Positions 1 through 10,146 of a DNA stretch of 64,000 nt are shown here, one piece after another. The notes under the pieces were generated by a model. It was not told the DNA's origin and ran no database searches. It saw only the letters and a program-made list of their open reading frames with translations. The stretch comes from Hyphomicrobiales bacterium. GTDB lineage: Bacteria; Pseudomonadota; Alphaproteobacteria; Rhizobiales; Rhizobiaceae. The translations under genes were made by a program, and so were the position numbers. The stretch is from NCBI GenBank assembly GCA_900469475.1, contig UBXG01000010.1, positions 237,959-301,958 of the forward strand, written 5' to 3'. Numbering within the stretch: position 1 is the stretch's first letter; the number at the start of each line of letters is the position of its first letter.

Positions 1-1
1 T

Positions 2-292
2 GTTGGTGATCTGGAACTGGACCGCCTCTCGCACGAGGTGCGCCGTGGCGGTAAGGAAATCCTGCTGCAGCCGCGTGAATTCCGTCTCTTGGAATATCTG
101 ATGAAGAATGCCGGCCAGGTCGTCACCCGCACCATGCTGCTCGAGAATGTCTGGGATTATCATTTCGACCCCCAGACGAACGTCATCGACGTCCACGTTT
201 CGCGCCTGCGCTCCAAGATCGAGAAGGATTTCAGCCAGCCGCTGCTGAAGACCATTCGTGGCGCCGGCTACATGATCAAGGACGAGGGATGA
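2..292 (+). CDS. OmpR/PhoB-family response regulator, C-terminal part
   Basis: The window opens inside this gene. 96 residues remain and they form the DNA-binding winged-helix effector domain: a short beta segment with LLQPREFRLLEYL, then the recognition region ending VIDVHVSRLRSKIEKDF and the wing KTIRGAGYMI. This is the typical OmpR/PhoB transcriptional-activator end. The receiver domain with the phospho-acceptor aspartate lies upstream of the window. The TGA stop overlaps the ATG of the following histidine kinase (ATGA, 289-292), so the two are co-transcribed and translationally coupled, and the kinase is almost certainly its partner. The stimulus cannot be read from this fragment. Confidence 0.93.
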   Translation, partial: VGDLELDRLSHEVRRGGKEILLQPREFRLLEYLMKNAGQVVTRTMLLENVWDYHFDPQTNVIDVHVSRLRSKIEKDFSQPLLKTIRGAGYMIKDEG

Positions 293-1704
293 GTCGCTTC
301 CGCGTCCTCTTCAAGTCCACAGCCGTTCGCCTTTCCGCCCTCTACATCCTTCTTTTCTCGCTTTGCGCCGCGACGCTGGTCTTCTATGTCACGGCCATGT
401 CCGAACGGCTGCTGACGGGGCAGATCCGCGATGCCGTTCAGCAGGAGGTCAGCCAGGTCAAGCGTGCCTATGACATCGGCGGGCTGAACCTGCTTCTGCG
501 CACCATGGAGCGTCGCGCCCGCCAGCCGGGTGCCAATCTCTATGTCATTGCGGGTCCTTCCGGTGACATCCTGGCCGGCAACGTCGCTTCCGTACAGCCA
601 GGCGTGCTCGGGCAGGCTGGCTGGACGGAGCTTCCCTTCTCCTACGAGCGCTACACCGACGCCTCCAACGATCCGGAGCGCCGTCATCTGGCAATTGCCA
701 ATATCTTCATTCTCGACAATGGCTTGCGTATCCTCATCGGCCGCGACCTCGGCGAGCCGGAGCGCTTCCGCGTGCTTGTGCGCCAGGCGCTGATGCTGGC
801 ACTGGCGATTATGGGGCTCGGCGCATTGGTCATCTGGTTCGGTATCGGCCGGAACGCGCTGAAACGCATCGACCGGATGACGGATGCGGGCCGCAAGATC
901 ATGGCGGGCGATCTCTCTCAGCGCCTGCCGGTCGGCGGTTCCGGCGACGAGTTCGACCGGATGTCGGCGTCGCTGAATGCCATGCTCGAGCGCATCGAGA
1001 AGCTGAACGAAGGGCTGCGGCAGGTCTCCGACAATATCGCCCACGACCTCAAGACCCCGTTGACGCGCCTGCGCAACAAGGCGGCCGATGCGCTCGACAA
1101 TGCCGATAGCGAAGGCCGCCGCACAGCGCTTGAGGGCATCATCGGCGAATCCGATCAGCTGATCCGCACCTTCAATGCGCTCCTGATGATTTCCCGCGTC
1201 GAGGCGGGTTCCGTGGCCGCAGAAATGACCGCGGTCGATCTTTCCTCCATCGTCGCCGATACGGCCGAACTTTACGAGCCGGTGGCGGAAGAGGCGGGTC
1301 TGGCGCTCACCGCCGAGATAGAGCCGGAAGTCGAAGTGCAAGGAAACCGCGAGCTGATCGGCCAGGCGCTGTTCAATCTCATCGACAATGCCCTTAAATA
1401 TGCGTCGGGCTGCAACGGAAAACCGGCGATTACTTTCAAGCTGGCGCGCACGAGCGACGCGGTGACGCTCGCCGTTGCCGATCATGGGCCGGGCATTCCT
1501 GCCCATCAGCGTGCCGATGTGGTCAAGCGTTTCTTTCGGCTGGACGAAAGCCGCTCTAAGCCGGGAACAGGCCTTGGCCTTGCGCTGGTGGAAGCCGTGA
1601 TGGAATTGCATGGCGGCCGGCTGGAGCTTTCCGATACCGATTCCGAAAATCCAGCCGCCAAGGGATTAACGGTCACCATGATCTTCCCCATGCAGAAACA
1701 ATAG
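289..1704 (+). CDS. Membrane sensor histidine kinase (partner of the preceding regulator)
   Basis: 471 residues with the classic EnvZ-like layout. A first membrane helix (about residues 14-36) is followed by a periplasmic sensor of about 125 residues, a second helix (about 166-185) and a HAMP linker with GDLSQRLPV. The HisKA dimerisation segment is NIAHDLKTPLTRLR with the phospho-acceptor His at residue 252. The HATPase domain shows the N-box NLIDNALKYA, the G1 box DHGPGIP and the G2 box GTGLGLAL. It should autophosphorylate and pass the phosphate to the response regulator whose stop codon it overlaps. The periplasmic domain has no family signature that I recognise, so the signal is unknown. 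The next gene, glnE, begins 41 bases later on the same strand and may be read through. Confidence 0.95.
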   Translation: MSRFRVLFKSTAVRLSALYILLFSLCAATLVFYVTAMSERLLTGQIRDAVQQEVSQVKRAYDIGGLNLLLRTMERRARQPGANLYVIAGPSGDILAGNVASVQPGVLGQAGWTELPFSYERYTDASNDPERRHLAIANIFILDNGLRILIGRDLGEPERFRVLVRQALMLALAIMGLGALVIWFGIGRNALKRIDRMTDAGRKIMAGDLSQRLPVGGSGDEFDRMSASLNAMLERIEKLNEGLRQVSDNIAHDLKTPLTRLRNKAADALDNADSEGRRTALEGIIGESDQLIRTFNALLMISRVEAGSVAAEMTAVDLSSIVADTAELYEPVAEEAGLALTAEIEPEVEVQGNRELIGQALFNLIDNALKYASGCNGKPAITFKLARTSDAVTLAVADHGPGIPAHQRADVVKRFFRLDESRSKPGTGLGLALVEAVMELHGGRLELSDTDSENPAAKGLTVTMIFPMQKQ

Positions 1705-1745
1705 GTTAATTCTGCAGTATCCGCTTGCTGTTTGGGGAGAACTGC

Positions 1746-4706
1746 ATGACGACGACGCAAAGCGATTTGCTGCGGGAGGTTTCTGCCGGGCGGCTGCGGG
1801 CGTTGAACCAGACGGAAACGAAGTCTGTACTGGCGGATATCAAGCAGATCGCCGGAGGCGAGCCCGTCATTGCCGATCTGCTAGCGGGCGAAAGCGCATT
1901 GCGGGATTTTGTCGTCGCTGCCCTCACTCTCTCTCCTCATCTCCGGGAAACCGCCAATCTCGAACCGTCTCTTCTGGTCGCCGCCATCGAGAAGCCGCTG
2001 TCGCCGCAGATCGAAGCATTGGTCCAAGAAGCTCGGCAAGCCTGGCTGCCGGGGGAGGACGGAGGAGTTTCGCCTTCCGAATCCGAGGTGATGAGCCGCT
2101 TGCGCATCGCCAAGCGCCGCGCTGCCTTCCTTGTCGCACTCGCCGATCTCGCTCGCATTTATGATGGCAAGCAGACCACCCGTTGGCTGAGCCGGCTCGC
2201 CGAGGCCTCTATTTCAGCTGCCATCGACCATCTGCTGCTGTCGTCGCATGAGGCCGGTAAGATCACAGTTCCCCATCCCGCCACTCCGAGCGAAAATTCC
2301 GGCCTAATCGTGCTCGGCATGGGTAAGCTCGGAGCGGAAGAACTGAACTATTCCTCCGATATCGATCTGGTCGTCTTCTTCGATGAGACCGCGGGCATCG
2401 TTCCCGATCCCGACGATGCCATCGACATCTTCCCGCGGCTGATGCGGCGGCTGGTGCGGATCCTGCAGGAGCGTACGGCGGATGGCTATGTCTTCCGCAC
2501 CGATCTTCGTCTGCGCCCCGATCCCGGCTCGACGCCGCTCGCGATCCCTGTGGACGCGGCGATGATCTATTACGAGGGTAGGGGGCAGAACTGGGAACGC
2601 GCCGCCTTCATCAAGGCGCGGCCCGTCGGTGGCGATATCGCCGCCGGTCAGGCTTTCATCCGCGATCTCGTTCCCTTCGTCTTCCGCAAATATCTGGATT
2701 ATGCCGCGATATCGGACATCCACTCCATCAAGCGGCAGATTCACGCGCATAAGGGACACGGCGCGATCGCGGTCAAAGGCCATAACGTCAAGCTCGGCCG
2801 TGGCGGCATTCGCGAGATCGAGTTCTTCGTGCAGACACAGCAGCTGATCGCCGGCGGTCGCATGCCGGCCTTGCGCAGCCGATCGACGGAGCAGACGCTT
2901 GCCGAATTGACCGAGGCAAAGTGGATCGATGCGGAAACCCGCGACGAGCTGACCTCGGCCTACTGGTTCCTGCGCGATGTCGAGCATCGTATCCAGATGG
3001 TGCGGGACGAGCAGACGCATCTGCTGCCGGAAACCGATGCCGAGCTGAGGCGCATCGCCTATATGATGGGCTTTGCCGATGTGTCGGCTTTCTCCGAAGC
3101 ACTGGTGACGACATTGAAGACGGTTGAGCGCCGCTATGCGCGCCTCTTCGAACAGGAAACAAAGCTGTCGAGCGAAACCGGCAACCTCGTTTTCACCGGC
3201 CAGGGCGACGATCCAGATACGCTGGAGACGCTGCGGCGCCTCGGCTTCGAGCGACCGTCCGACATCGCCAATGTCATCCGCACCTGGCACTACGGCCGGT
3301 ATCGCGCCACGCAATCCGTCGAAGCGCGCGAGCGGCTGACGGAACTGACGCCGGAGCTGTTGCGCGTCTTCGGCGAAAGCAAGCGGGCCGACAAGGCTTT
3401 GTTGCGCTTCGACAGCTTCATCTCCGGCCTGCCGGCCGGTATCCAGCTCTTCTCGTTGCTCGGAACCAATCCGGCGCTTCTCTCGCTCATTGTCAACATC
3501 ATGTCGTCGGCACCTAGGCTTGCCGAAATCATCGCGGCTAAGCCGCATGTCTTCGACGGCATGCTTGACCCAAGGCTCATGGCCGAGCTGCCGACACGCG
3601 ATTATCTCGCCGAACGCCTGAAAAGCTTCCTTGCCCCGGCGCGACATTATGAGGAGACCCTCGACCTGCTGCGCATCTTCGCCTCCGAACAGCGCTTTCT
3701 GATCGGCATTCGCCTGCTGACGGGCGCAATTGGCGGAACGATGGCGGCCCGCGCCTTCACCTACCTTGCCGATCTGATCGTCGAGGCGGCTCTGGATGCT
3801 GTCATGACGGAAATCCGAGCGGCGCATGGCGAATATCCCGGCGGCCGCGTCGCTGTCGTCGGAATGGGCAAGCTCGGCAGTTTCGAGCTCTCGGCCGGGT
3901 CAGATATCGATATCATCCTGCTTTACGATTACGACGACACGGTCGGCGAATCCGATGGCCCGAAGCCGCTCGATGCGACGCGCTATTTCACCCGCATCAC
4001 GCAGCGCCTGATCGCGGCCCTTTCGGCGCCGACGGCCGAGGGCGTGCTCTATGAGGTGGACATGCGTTTGCGGCCCTCCGGCAACAAGGGACCGGTCGCT
4101 ACGCGCATCAATTCCTTCGAGAAGTACCAGCGCGAGGAGGCCTGGACCTGGGAGCATATGGCGCTTTCGCGGGCACGGCTGATCTGCGGCGACGAGGAGC
4201 TGGTGAACGATGCGGAGCGCGTCATCGGCGAGGTTCTTTCGACAAAGAGAGATGTCGCCAAGATCGCTAGGGACGTTCGCGAGATGCGCGGCATGATCGA
4301 ACAGGAAAAGCCGCCGGAGAGCATTTGGGATCTGAAGCTTATCCCTGGCGGGCTGATCGATATCGAGTTCATCGCGCAATATCTGCGGCTGATCGCGTCG
4401 GTCCGCGGCGTTGGCATCGATGCAAACGGTCTCAGCACGGCCGAAGCGCTGAAACTGCTCGGCGGCAGCCTGATGGATCGCAACGATCTGGACGTCTGTT
4501 TGGAGGCTCTGCAGCTCTACACGGAAGTATCGCAGCTTATCCGCCTTTGCATCGACGGTACGTTCGATCCGAAAAACACGCCTTCCGGCCTGATCGAACT
4601 GGTCTGCCGCGCCGGAGATTGCCCGGATCTCCGCACGCTGGAAGCCGAGCTGAAGCGCCTGTCGAAAGCGGTACGGAAAGTATTCCAGGCGACGGTGGGA
4701 AGCTGA
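1746..4706 (+). CDS. glnE: Bifunctional glutamine synthetase adenylyltransferase/deadenylase GlnE
   Basis: 986 residues, the usual GlnE size. GlnE attaches AMP to, and removes it from, the conserved tyrosine of GlnA glutamine synthetase under PII control. Both nucleotidyltransferase domains are visible: the N-terminal deadenylylase core has GMGKLGAEELNYSSDIDLVV (about residues 195-215), and the C-terminal adenylyltransferase core has GMGKLGSFELSAGSDIDIIL (about 705-725). Each is followed by an RLRP motif (DLRLRPDPGS and DMRLRPSGNK). The frame opens with a TTG seven codons upstream, but ATG 1746 is preferred because GGGGAG lies 7 bases before it. The stop abuts the convergent kinase gene with no intergenic base. 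Confidence 0.97.
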   Translation: MTTTQSDLLREVSAGRLRALNQTETKSVLADIKQIAGGEPVIADLLAGESALRDFVVAALTLSPHLRETANLEPSLLVAAIEKPLSPQIEALVQEARQAWLPGEDGGVSPSESEVMSRLRIAKRRAAFLVALADLARIYDGKQTTRWLSRLAEASISAAIDHLLLSSHEAGKITVPHPATPSENSGLIVLGMGKLGAEELNYSSDIDLVVFFDETAGIVPDPDDAIDIFPRLMRRLVRILQERTADGYVFRTDLRLRPDPGSTPLAIPVDAAMIYYEGRGQNWERAAFIKARPVGGDIAAGQAFIRDLVPFVFRKYLDYAAISDIHSIKRQIHAHKGHGAIAVKGHNVKLGRGGIREIEFFVQTQQLIAGGRMPALRSRSTEQTLAELTEAKWIDAETRDELTSAYWFLRDVEHRIQMVRDEQTHLLPETDAELRRIAYMMGFADVSAFSEALVTTLKTVERRYARLFEQETKLSSETGNLVFTGQGDDPDTLETLRRLGFERPSDIANVIRTWHYGRYRATQSVEARERLTELTPELLRVFGESKRADKALLRFDSFISGLPAGIQLFSLLGTNPALLSLIVNIMSSAPRLAEIIAAKPHVFDGMLDPRLMAELPTRDYLAERLKSFLAPARHYEETLDLLRIFASEQRFLIGIRLLTGAIGGTMAARAFTYLADLIVEAALDAVMTEIRAAHGEYPGGRVAVVGMGKLGSFELSAGSDIDIILLYDYDDTVGESDGPKPLDATRYFTRITQRLIAALSAPTAEGVLYEVDMRLRPSGNKGPVATRINSFEKYQREEAWTWEHMALSRARLICGDEELVNDAERVIGEVLSTKRDVAKIARDVREMRGMIEQEKPPESIWDLKLIPGGLIDIEFIAQYLRLIASVRGVGIDANGLSTAEALKLLGGSLMDRNDLDVCLEALQLYTEVSQLIRLCIDGTFDPKNTPSGLIELVCRAGDCPDLRTLEAELKRLSKAVRKVFQATVGS

Positions 4707-4712
4707 TCAGCT
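4701..4712. other. 12-bp palindrome at abutting convergent stop codons
   Basis: AGCTGATCAGCT is a perfect palindrome centred on the boundary between glnE (ends 4706) and the PleC-like gene (ends 4707). Both TGA stops are therefore read from the same TGATCA core. There is no room for a conventional terminator between the two genes. Confidence 0.7.
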
Positions 4713-6917
4713 CTGATCCGGGATGCGGATTGCGATCACTGTGCCTATACCCTCGCGGGAGCGGATGCGCATGCGGCCGTGATGCAAAGCGGTCAGTGAG
4801 CGCGAAATGGCGAGTCCGAGGCCGGAGCCTCCCTTGCTCTTCGCATATTGGCTCTGCACCTGCTCGAAGGGCTGGCCGATCTTGCTCATGGCCGATTTCG
4901 GAATGCCGATGCCTGTATCGGCGATGACGAGCATGACGGCATCCCCGATCCTGCGCGTGCGAACCGAGATACGGCCGCCGTCGTTGGTGAACTTCACCGC
5001 GTTGGATAGCAGGTTGAGCACAATTTGCTTCATCGCACGACGATCGGCGCTCAGCTTGATATCGGAAGAAATGCGCTGTTCGACGAGAATGTTCTTCTGC
5101 GCGGCCGGAATGCGGGTGAAGCGCAGGCATTCCTCGATAAGCGGCGCGAGATTGATCCGCTCGCAGCTGAGCTTCATATGCCCCGCTTCGATCTTCGACA
5201 TGTCGAGAATGTCGTTGATGACGTTAAGCAGATGCTTGCCGCTGTCGTGAATGTCCTTGGCATATTCATTGTAGCGGGCCGAGCCGAGCGGACCGAACAT
5301 CTGGTCCTGCAGGATCTCCGAGAAGCCGAGAATGGCATTGAGCGGCGTGCGCAGCTCATGCGACATGTTGGCCAGAAATTCCGACTTGGCCTTGTTGGCC
5401 GCTTCGGCACGTTCCTTCTCCGCAAGATAATTGGTGTTGGCAGTCGAAAGCTCCGCCTTCTGCTTTTCCAGAATCCGCCGCGATGCCGAGAGGTCGTTGA
5501 TGGTCGCCATAAGCCGGCGTTCCGATTCGCGAAGCCGCTCCTGATTGCGCTTGAGTTGGGTAATATCGGTGCCGACCGAGACGAGGCCGCCGTCGCGGGT
5601 GCGGCGCTCGTTGATCTGCAGCCAGCGCTCGTCGGCAAGCTGCACTTCCGTCGTCTGCGAGTGATTGGAGCGGCCGGGATCGACGATACGGCGCTCGATG
5701 ACCGGCCGTGCGGCAGCGGCATTGACGACGGCGCGCTCGGTGCCCGGCACGAGCACATTGTCCGGCAGGCCGTATGCCTGCTGGAAATGAGCGTTGCACA
5801 TGACCAGGCGATCGTTCTTGTCCCACAGCACGAAGGCTTCGGAAGTGCATTCGATGGCGTCGGCCAGGCGCTGATCGGCCTCTGCATAGCGCTGGGCCAG
5901 CCTGTGCTGCTCAGTCACGTCCATGGCGATGCCGATCATGTGGACACGGCCGGAATTGGTCCGGATCACCTGGGCGCGGGCGCGCATCCAGACATAATGT
6001 CCCTTGGCATGGCGGATGCGCAGGATTTGATCCACCTGGCCGGCATTGCCGCGGGTGACGGTGCGGGCGAGCATATGCAGGCTGTTATCATCCGGGTGCA
6101 TCAGCCGCGCCGCGTCCGTGAAGGCGAGCGGCTTGTCGGCGACCGGCAACCCGAGCATGTCGTACATCGACCGCGACCAGAAGAACTGGCGGCTGGTGAA
6201 ATCGAAATCCCAGAGGCCGCAGCGCCCGCGCGACAGTGCCGTTTCGACTCGCAGGTTGGATTCGAGAAAGATTTCGTCCGCATCCCGGGCGCGCTTTACC
6301 TGGGTGTAGTAGGCATAGAGAATGACGAGCAGGATGGAGGAGATGCCGGCAAAGAGCGTGACGTTCAGGGTCAGCTCGTCGCGCCAGAGCTTTTCGATCT
6401 CATCCATCGATGCGGCCGACAGAATGAAATCGCCTTTGTCGCCGATCAGGGAAATCGCGGCATAATAGGGCTCGCCGCCGATCATGGTTTCGATCACGCC
6501 GGCATGATCGCCGAAACTGCGGATGGCCGTTACTTCCGGAAAGAAATCGGAAACCAGCATGCCGATATAGCCGGAGCCGGCGGCCGACGAGCCGAATACA
6601 CGGCCGCTCGACTGCACCAGCAGGACGAAGGCGCCGCTGTCCAGCCGATCCTGCGGCAGGTAGGAGGCGAGCTTCCGCTCCGCGCCGTTGCGGTCGCCGG
6701 CCTGGAACAGGCTGGCATCGTTCGAAAAGGCGGCGGCTGCCGCGGCGATGGAAAGCGAGGTCGTTCGGCGGGCGGAAGCCGCCATGCGGCTGTGTTCCGT
6801 GATCATGCCGAAGAAATGCGAGGCGGCAACGACCATCAGGAAGGAAACGATGAGGACAGGGATGATGCGCTTGAGAATATGTTCCGTCTGCGGAAAACGA
6901 CGCGAAATCGTCTCCAT
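4707..6917 (-). CDS. pleC: PleC/PdhS-type membrane sensor histidine kinase with PAS domains
   Basis: 736 residues from ATG 6917, chosen because GGAGTGCGG precedes it; the frame stays open to a GTG at 7022. Seen: a membrane helix near residues 17-38, an extracytoplasmic segment, a second helix near 184-205, two PAS-like sensor segments (about 220-335 and 345-455), a coiled-coil linker, and the H-box NMSHELRTPLNAILGFSEIL with His 520. The catalytic domain has NLLSNAVKFT, DTGIGIP and GGSGLGLAIS. The stretch after the H-box (MFGPLG, then SGKHLLNVINDILDMSKIEAG) is typical of the PleC/DivJ/PdhS kinases that act on the cell-cycle regulator DivK. A PleC gene beside glnE also fits my memory of the Sinorhizobium order. 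Assignment as PleC rather than another DivK kinase is inference. Confidence 0.8.
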   Translation of the reverse strand: METISRRFPQTEHILKRIIPVLIVSFLMVVAASHFFGMITEHSRMAASARRTTSLSIAAAAAAFSNDASLFQAGDRNGAERKLASYLPQDRLDSGAFVLLVQSSGRVFGSSAAGSGYIGMLVSDFFPEVTAIRSFGDHAGVIETMIGGEPYYAAISLIGDKGDFILSAASMDEIEKLWRDELTLNVTLFAGISSILLVILYAYYTQVKRARDADEIFLESNLRVETALSRGRCGLWDFDFTSRQFFWSRSMYDMLGLPVADKPLAFTDAARLMHPDDNSLHMLARTVTRGNAGQVDQILRIRHAKGHYVWMRARAQVIRTNSGRVHMIGIAMDVTEQHRLAQRYAEADQRLADAIECTSEAFVLWDKNDRLVMCNAHFQQAYGLPDNVLVPGTERAVVNAAAARPVIERRIVDPGRSNHSQTTEVQLADERWLQINERRTRDGGLVSVGTDITQLKRNQERLRESERRLMATINDLSASRRILEKQKAELSTANTNYLAEKERAEAANKAKSEFLANMSHELRTPLNAILGFSEILQDQMFGPLGSARYNEYAKDIHDSGKHLLNVINDILDMSKIEAGHMKLSCERINLAPLIEECLRFTRIPAAQKNILVEQRISSDIKLSADRRAMKQIVLNLLSNAVKFTNDGGRISVRTRRIGDAVMLVIADTGIGIPKSAMSKIGQPFEQVQSQYAKSKGGSGLGLAISRSLTALHHGRMRIRSREGIGTVIAIRIPDQS

Positions 6918-7251
6918 CCGCACTCCGGTTCGATCAGTAACGCCGCTATGCCAGGATTTCAGACCGTCGAAATTAACACGCAGCCGTCCATCGGCCGCGG
7001 TTGCCCGCCGCACGTCCACCATCGCTTTAGCCTTGTCCCTCGTGTGATTCGCTGCGCCGCTCGCCCGAATCTGCCTTAATGAATCATTCGTGATTCGGCT
7101 TGTCCAGAGGGTGCGGTAAAACTTTCTTAACCATCTGCGATTTCAGCATATTTTACACACGCAGCGGTAAGTTGCATGCGTTCGGGACTCGTTGAAGCTG
7201 AAAAGGCCGATGCAAATCAGCCTTTGAAATCGGTGCGCCGGGTGATCGAAA
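6918..7251. other. 334-base gap upstream of the PleC-like gene
   Basis: No convincing gene. It holds the perfect hairpin GAATCA-TTCG-TGATTC at 7081-7096. That sits about 165 bases upstream of the kinase start, on the side where its promoter must lie, and 155 bases beyond the pepN stop. It could be a regulator site or part of the pepN 3' end. A sequence TTTCTTAACCATC follows nearby; I see no full CtrA-type TTAA-N7-TTAA site. Confidence 0.4.
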
Positions 7252-9900
7252 TCACTCCTTGAGGATGCGTTCGACGATGTCACGCACGTCGGTCGAAAGA
7301 CCGGCGGCGCGCTCGATCCGCAACAGCGCCGAACGAGCATGATCGGCGCGCATGGGCTCGAGCAACCGCCACGAGCGCATCGAGGTAAGGATGCGGGCCG
7401 CAAGCTGCGGATTGCGCTGATCGATCTCGAGGATTTCGTCGGCGAGGAAATGGTATCCGGCGCCGTCCGCCCGGCCAAAACCCGTGGGATTCGCAAAGAC
7501 AAAAGTGCCAATAAGCGAGCGGACGCGATTGGGATTGGTGCGCTTGAAGAGCGGGGTTTCCATGAGCAGCTGGATGCGCTCCAACGCCCCAGCCCCCGGG
7601 ATCGCCGCCTGAATGGCGAACCATTTGTCGATGACGAGCGCATTGTCCGCGAAGCGGTCACGGAAATGCGCAAGCGCTGCCGCCGTCTCCGCCGTGTCGG
7701 GGAACCGCTGAGCGAGAATGGTCAGCGCGGCGCTGAGATCGGTCATGTTGTTTGCCGCATCATAGGCGGCCTTCACCCTCGCCGGCGTTTTGTCCAGCTG
7801 CGACAGATAGCCCAGTGCCGCATTGCGCAGGGCGCGGCGGCCGGCGCTTGCCGCGTCGGGGCTGAACGGTCCCGGCGTCTGCATGCCATCATAAAGCACG
7901 GTGAAGACGTCCTCTCCGGCTTCGGCGATGCGCTTGATGATTGTCTGGCGCGCTGCATGGATGGCATCGGGATCATTGTTGCCGCCAAGCTCGCGGGCAA
8001 TGTCGGATTCACTCGGCAAGGCGAGCGCCTGAGCGCGGAAGGCCGGTTCCAGACTTTCATCGGCTGCGGCAGCCAGCAAGGCGTCGGTGAAGGCCGAGCT
8101 GCATGTTATGTCGGCACCCTGGCGGGCATCTCGCGCCGCCTGCAAGAGGTTGGGCAGGCCAAGATCGATTAGCGCCTGCCAGCGGGCGAAATGATCGGTC
8201 TCATAGCGGGCGATCAATGCGAGATCCTCAGTGCTCTGGCTGAACTGCAGATTGATCGGCGTCGAGAAGCTGCGATTGAGCGAGAGGACTGGCCGCTGGG
8301 GAATACCGTGGAACGTCACCGTTTGCGCCTTCTTTGTCAGGTGCAGCACGTCGTCGGTCAGCTCTGCTCCGGTCACGGATGCCGGCGTGATGAGACCGCC
8401 GTCTTCGGCGAGCAAGCCCAGGCGGAGCGGAATGTGCATCGGCTTTTTGACGGTCTGGCCCGGCGTTGCCGGCACCATCTGTTCGAGCGACAGGGTGAAT
8501 GTCTTGGCATTGGCATCATAAGAGCCCGATGCGGTGACGAGCGGCGTACCGGCCTGATGGTACCAGAGCGAAAACTGCGTGAGATCGCGGCCGCTGACAT
8601 CCTCGAAACACCTGACGAAATCTTCGATCGTCACCGCCTGTCCGTCGTGCCGATCGAAATAGAGATCCATGCCCTTCTTGAACAGATCGCGGCCAAGCAG
8701 CGTCGCGATCATGCGGGTGACCTCGCTGCCCTTCTCGTAGACGGTCGTCGTATAGAAGTTGTTGATTTCACGGTATGTCGTCGGCCGCACCGGGTGGGCA
8801 AGCGGGCCGCTGTCCTCCGGAAACTGTTCCGACTTCAGGTGACGGACTTCGGCAATCCGCTTGACGGGACGCGAGCGCTGGTCGGCGGAAAATTCGTGAT
8901 CGCGATAGACGGTCAGGCCTTCCTTGAGGCAGAGCTGGAACCAGTCGCGGCAGGTGATGCGGTTGCCCGTCCAGTTGTGGAAGTATTCATGCGCGATGAT
9001 GGCTTCGATATTGGCGTAGTCGGCGTCAGTTGCCGTCTCGGGATCGGCCAGGACGTACTTGTCGTTGAAGACATTGAGGCCTTTGTTTTCCATCGCTCCC
9101 ATGTTGAAGTCCGACACGGCGACGATCATGAAGATGTCAAGATCGTATTCGCGGCCGAACCGCTCTTCGTCCCACTTCATCGAACGCTTCAGCGCATCCA
9201 TGGCATAAGTCGCGCGCGGTTCCTTGCCGTGTTCGACATAGATCTTCAGCGCCACCTCACGGCCGGATAACGTCGTGAACGTGTCCTCGACGACACCAAG
9301 ATCGCCGGCAACGAGCGCGAAGAGATAGCTTGGCTTCGGATGCGGATCGAACCAGGCAGCAAAATGCTTGCCTTCGCCATAGCCGGCGCCACCGAGGAAA
9401 TTGCCGTTCGACAGCAGCAGCGGGTTTGCTTCCTTGTCGGCGATGATATTGACCGTATAAGGGGCGAGCACATCCGGCCTGTCGGGGAAATAGGTGATGC
9501 GGCGAAAGCCCTCGGCTTCGCACTGCGTGCAATAGATGCCGCCGGTGCGGTAGAGGCCCATCAACTGAGTGTTGGCTTCCGGATTGATGACGGTCGTGAT
9601 CGTCAGTTCGAAAGGTGCGCTTTCCGGCAGCTTGCGAACGGTCAGGCTTTCTGGCGTTGCATCATATTGTCCGGCCGGAAGCTCGCTCTGATCGAGCAGC
9701 AGGCCGGAGAGAACCAACTCGTCGCCATCAAGCACGAGCGGCGCATTCGCATCGACACCCTCGCGCCGATGGAATATCAGCCGCGTCTCTACCTTAGTTT
9801 CTGTCGGATGGAGATCGAAGGTGAGATCCACGCGCTCCAGAACGAAGTCGGTGGGGCGATAGTCTGCCAGATTGATGATCTGGCCGGTGTCTGTGCGCAT
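7252..9900 (-). CDS. pepN: Aminopeptidase N (M1 zinc metallopeptidase)
   Basis: 882 residues, the standard length of proteobacterial PepN. It removes N-terminal residues from peptides in the cytoplasm in the last steps of protein turnover. The substrate-anchoring motif GAMEN is at residues 268-272. The zinc site is HEYFH at 304-308 with the third ligand Glu 327 (HEXXH-x18-E), and the M1 core runs to about residue 440. The C-terminal half is the DUF3458-type beta and helical domain of PepN. There is no signal peptide. It begins at ATG 9900 and is monocistronic by spacing. Confidence 0.97.
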   Translation of the reverse strand: MRTDTGQIINLADYRPTDFVLERVDLTFDLHPTETKVETRLIFHRREGVDANAPLVLDGDELVLSGLLLDQSELPAGQYDATPESLTVRKLPESAPFELTITTVINPEANTQLMGLYRTGGIYCTQCEAEGFRRITYFPDRPDVLAPYTVNIIADKEANPLLLSNGNFLGGAGYGEGKHFAAWFDPHPKPSYLFALVAGDLGVVEDTFTTLSGREVALKIYVEHGKEPRATYAMDALKRSMKWDEERFGREYDLDIFMIVAVSDFNMGAMENKGLNVFNDKYVLADPETATDADYANIEAIIAHEYFHNWTGNRITCRDWFQLCLKEGLTVYRDHEFSADQRSRPVKRIAEVRHLKSEQFPEDSGPLAHPVRPTTYREINNFYTTTVYEKGSEVTRMIATLLGRDLFKKGMDLYFDRHDGQAVTIEDFVRCFEDVSGRDLTQFSLWYHQAGTPLVTASGSYDANAKTFTLSLEQMVPATPGQTVKKPMHIPLRLGLLAEDGGLITPASVTGAELTDDVLHLTKKAQTVTFHGIPQRPVLSLNRSFSTPINLQFSQSTEDLALIARYETDHFARWQALIDLGLPNLLQAARDARQGADITCSSAFTDALLAAAADESLEPAFRAQALALPSESDIARELGGNNDPDAIHAARQTIIKRIAEAGEDVFTVLYDGMQTPGPFSPDAASAGRRALRNAALGYLSQLDKTPARVKAAYDAANNMTDLSAALTILAQRFPDTAETAAALAHFRDRFADNALVIDKWFAIQAAIPGAGALERIQLLMETPLFKRTNPNRVRSLIGTFVFANPTGFGRADGAGYHFLADEILEIDQRNPQLAARILTSMRSWRLLEPMRADHARSALLRIERAAGLSTDVRDIVERILKE

Positions 9901-10146
9901 GGTCTATCCTGATCAGGCTATGCTTTGGCGGGCACGGTCCGAAGCTTTCCTTCGAACCGAAAGTGGCCGCATCATTACATCGAAATCTGAACCAAAGTTA
10001 AAGTCATATCGCAACATCAATTTGTTTTGTTATGGCACGGTAAGTATTTGCTCAATGTGCCGCTCCCGTTTCAGCTATTCGAATGAAAAACAGAAAATCT
10101 GAAGCTGCATTTGCAGGTCAACAGTAGAATTGCTAACATAATGTTT

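Noticed and set aside
268..1611. 447-residue minus-strand open frame across the kinase gene
   Set aside because: Shadow of the histidine kinase; composition rich in Arg/His/Asp with no family signature, typical of antisense frames in GC-rich DNA.
2304..3827. 507-residue minus-strand open frame inside glnE
   Set aside because: GlnE motifs occupy the plus strand throughout; no ribosome site or domain on the antisense frame.
5025..7079. 684-residue plus-strand open frame across the PleC-like gene
   Set aside because: Antisense shadow; the kinase H- and G-boxes on the other strand are unambiguous.
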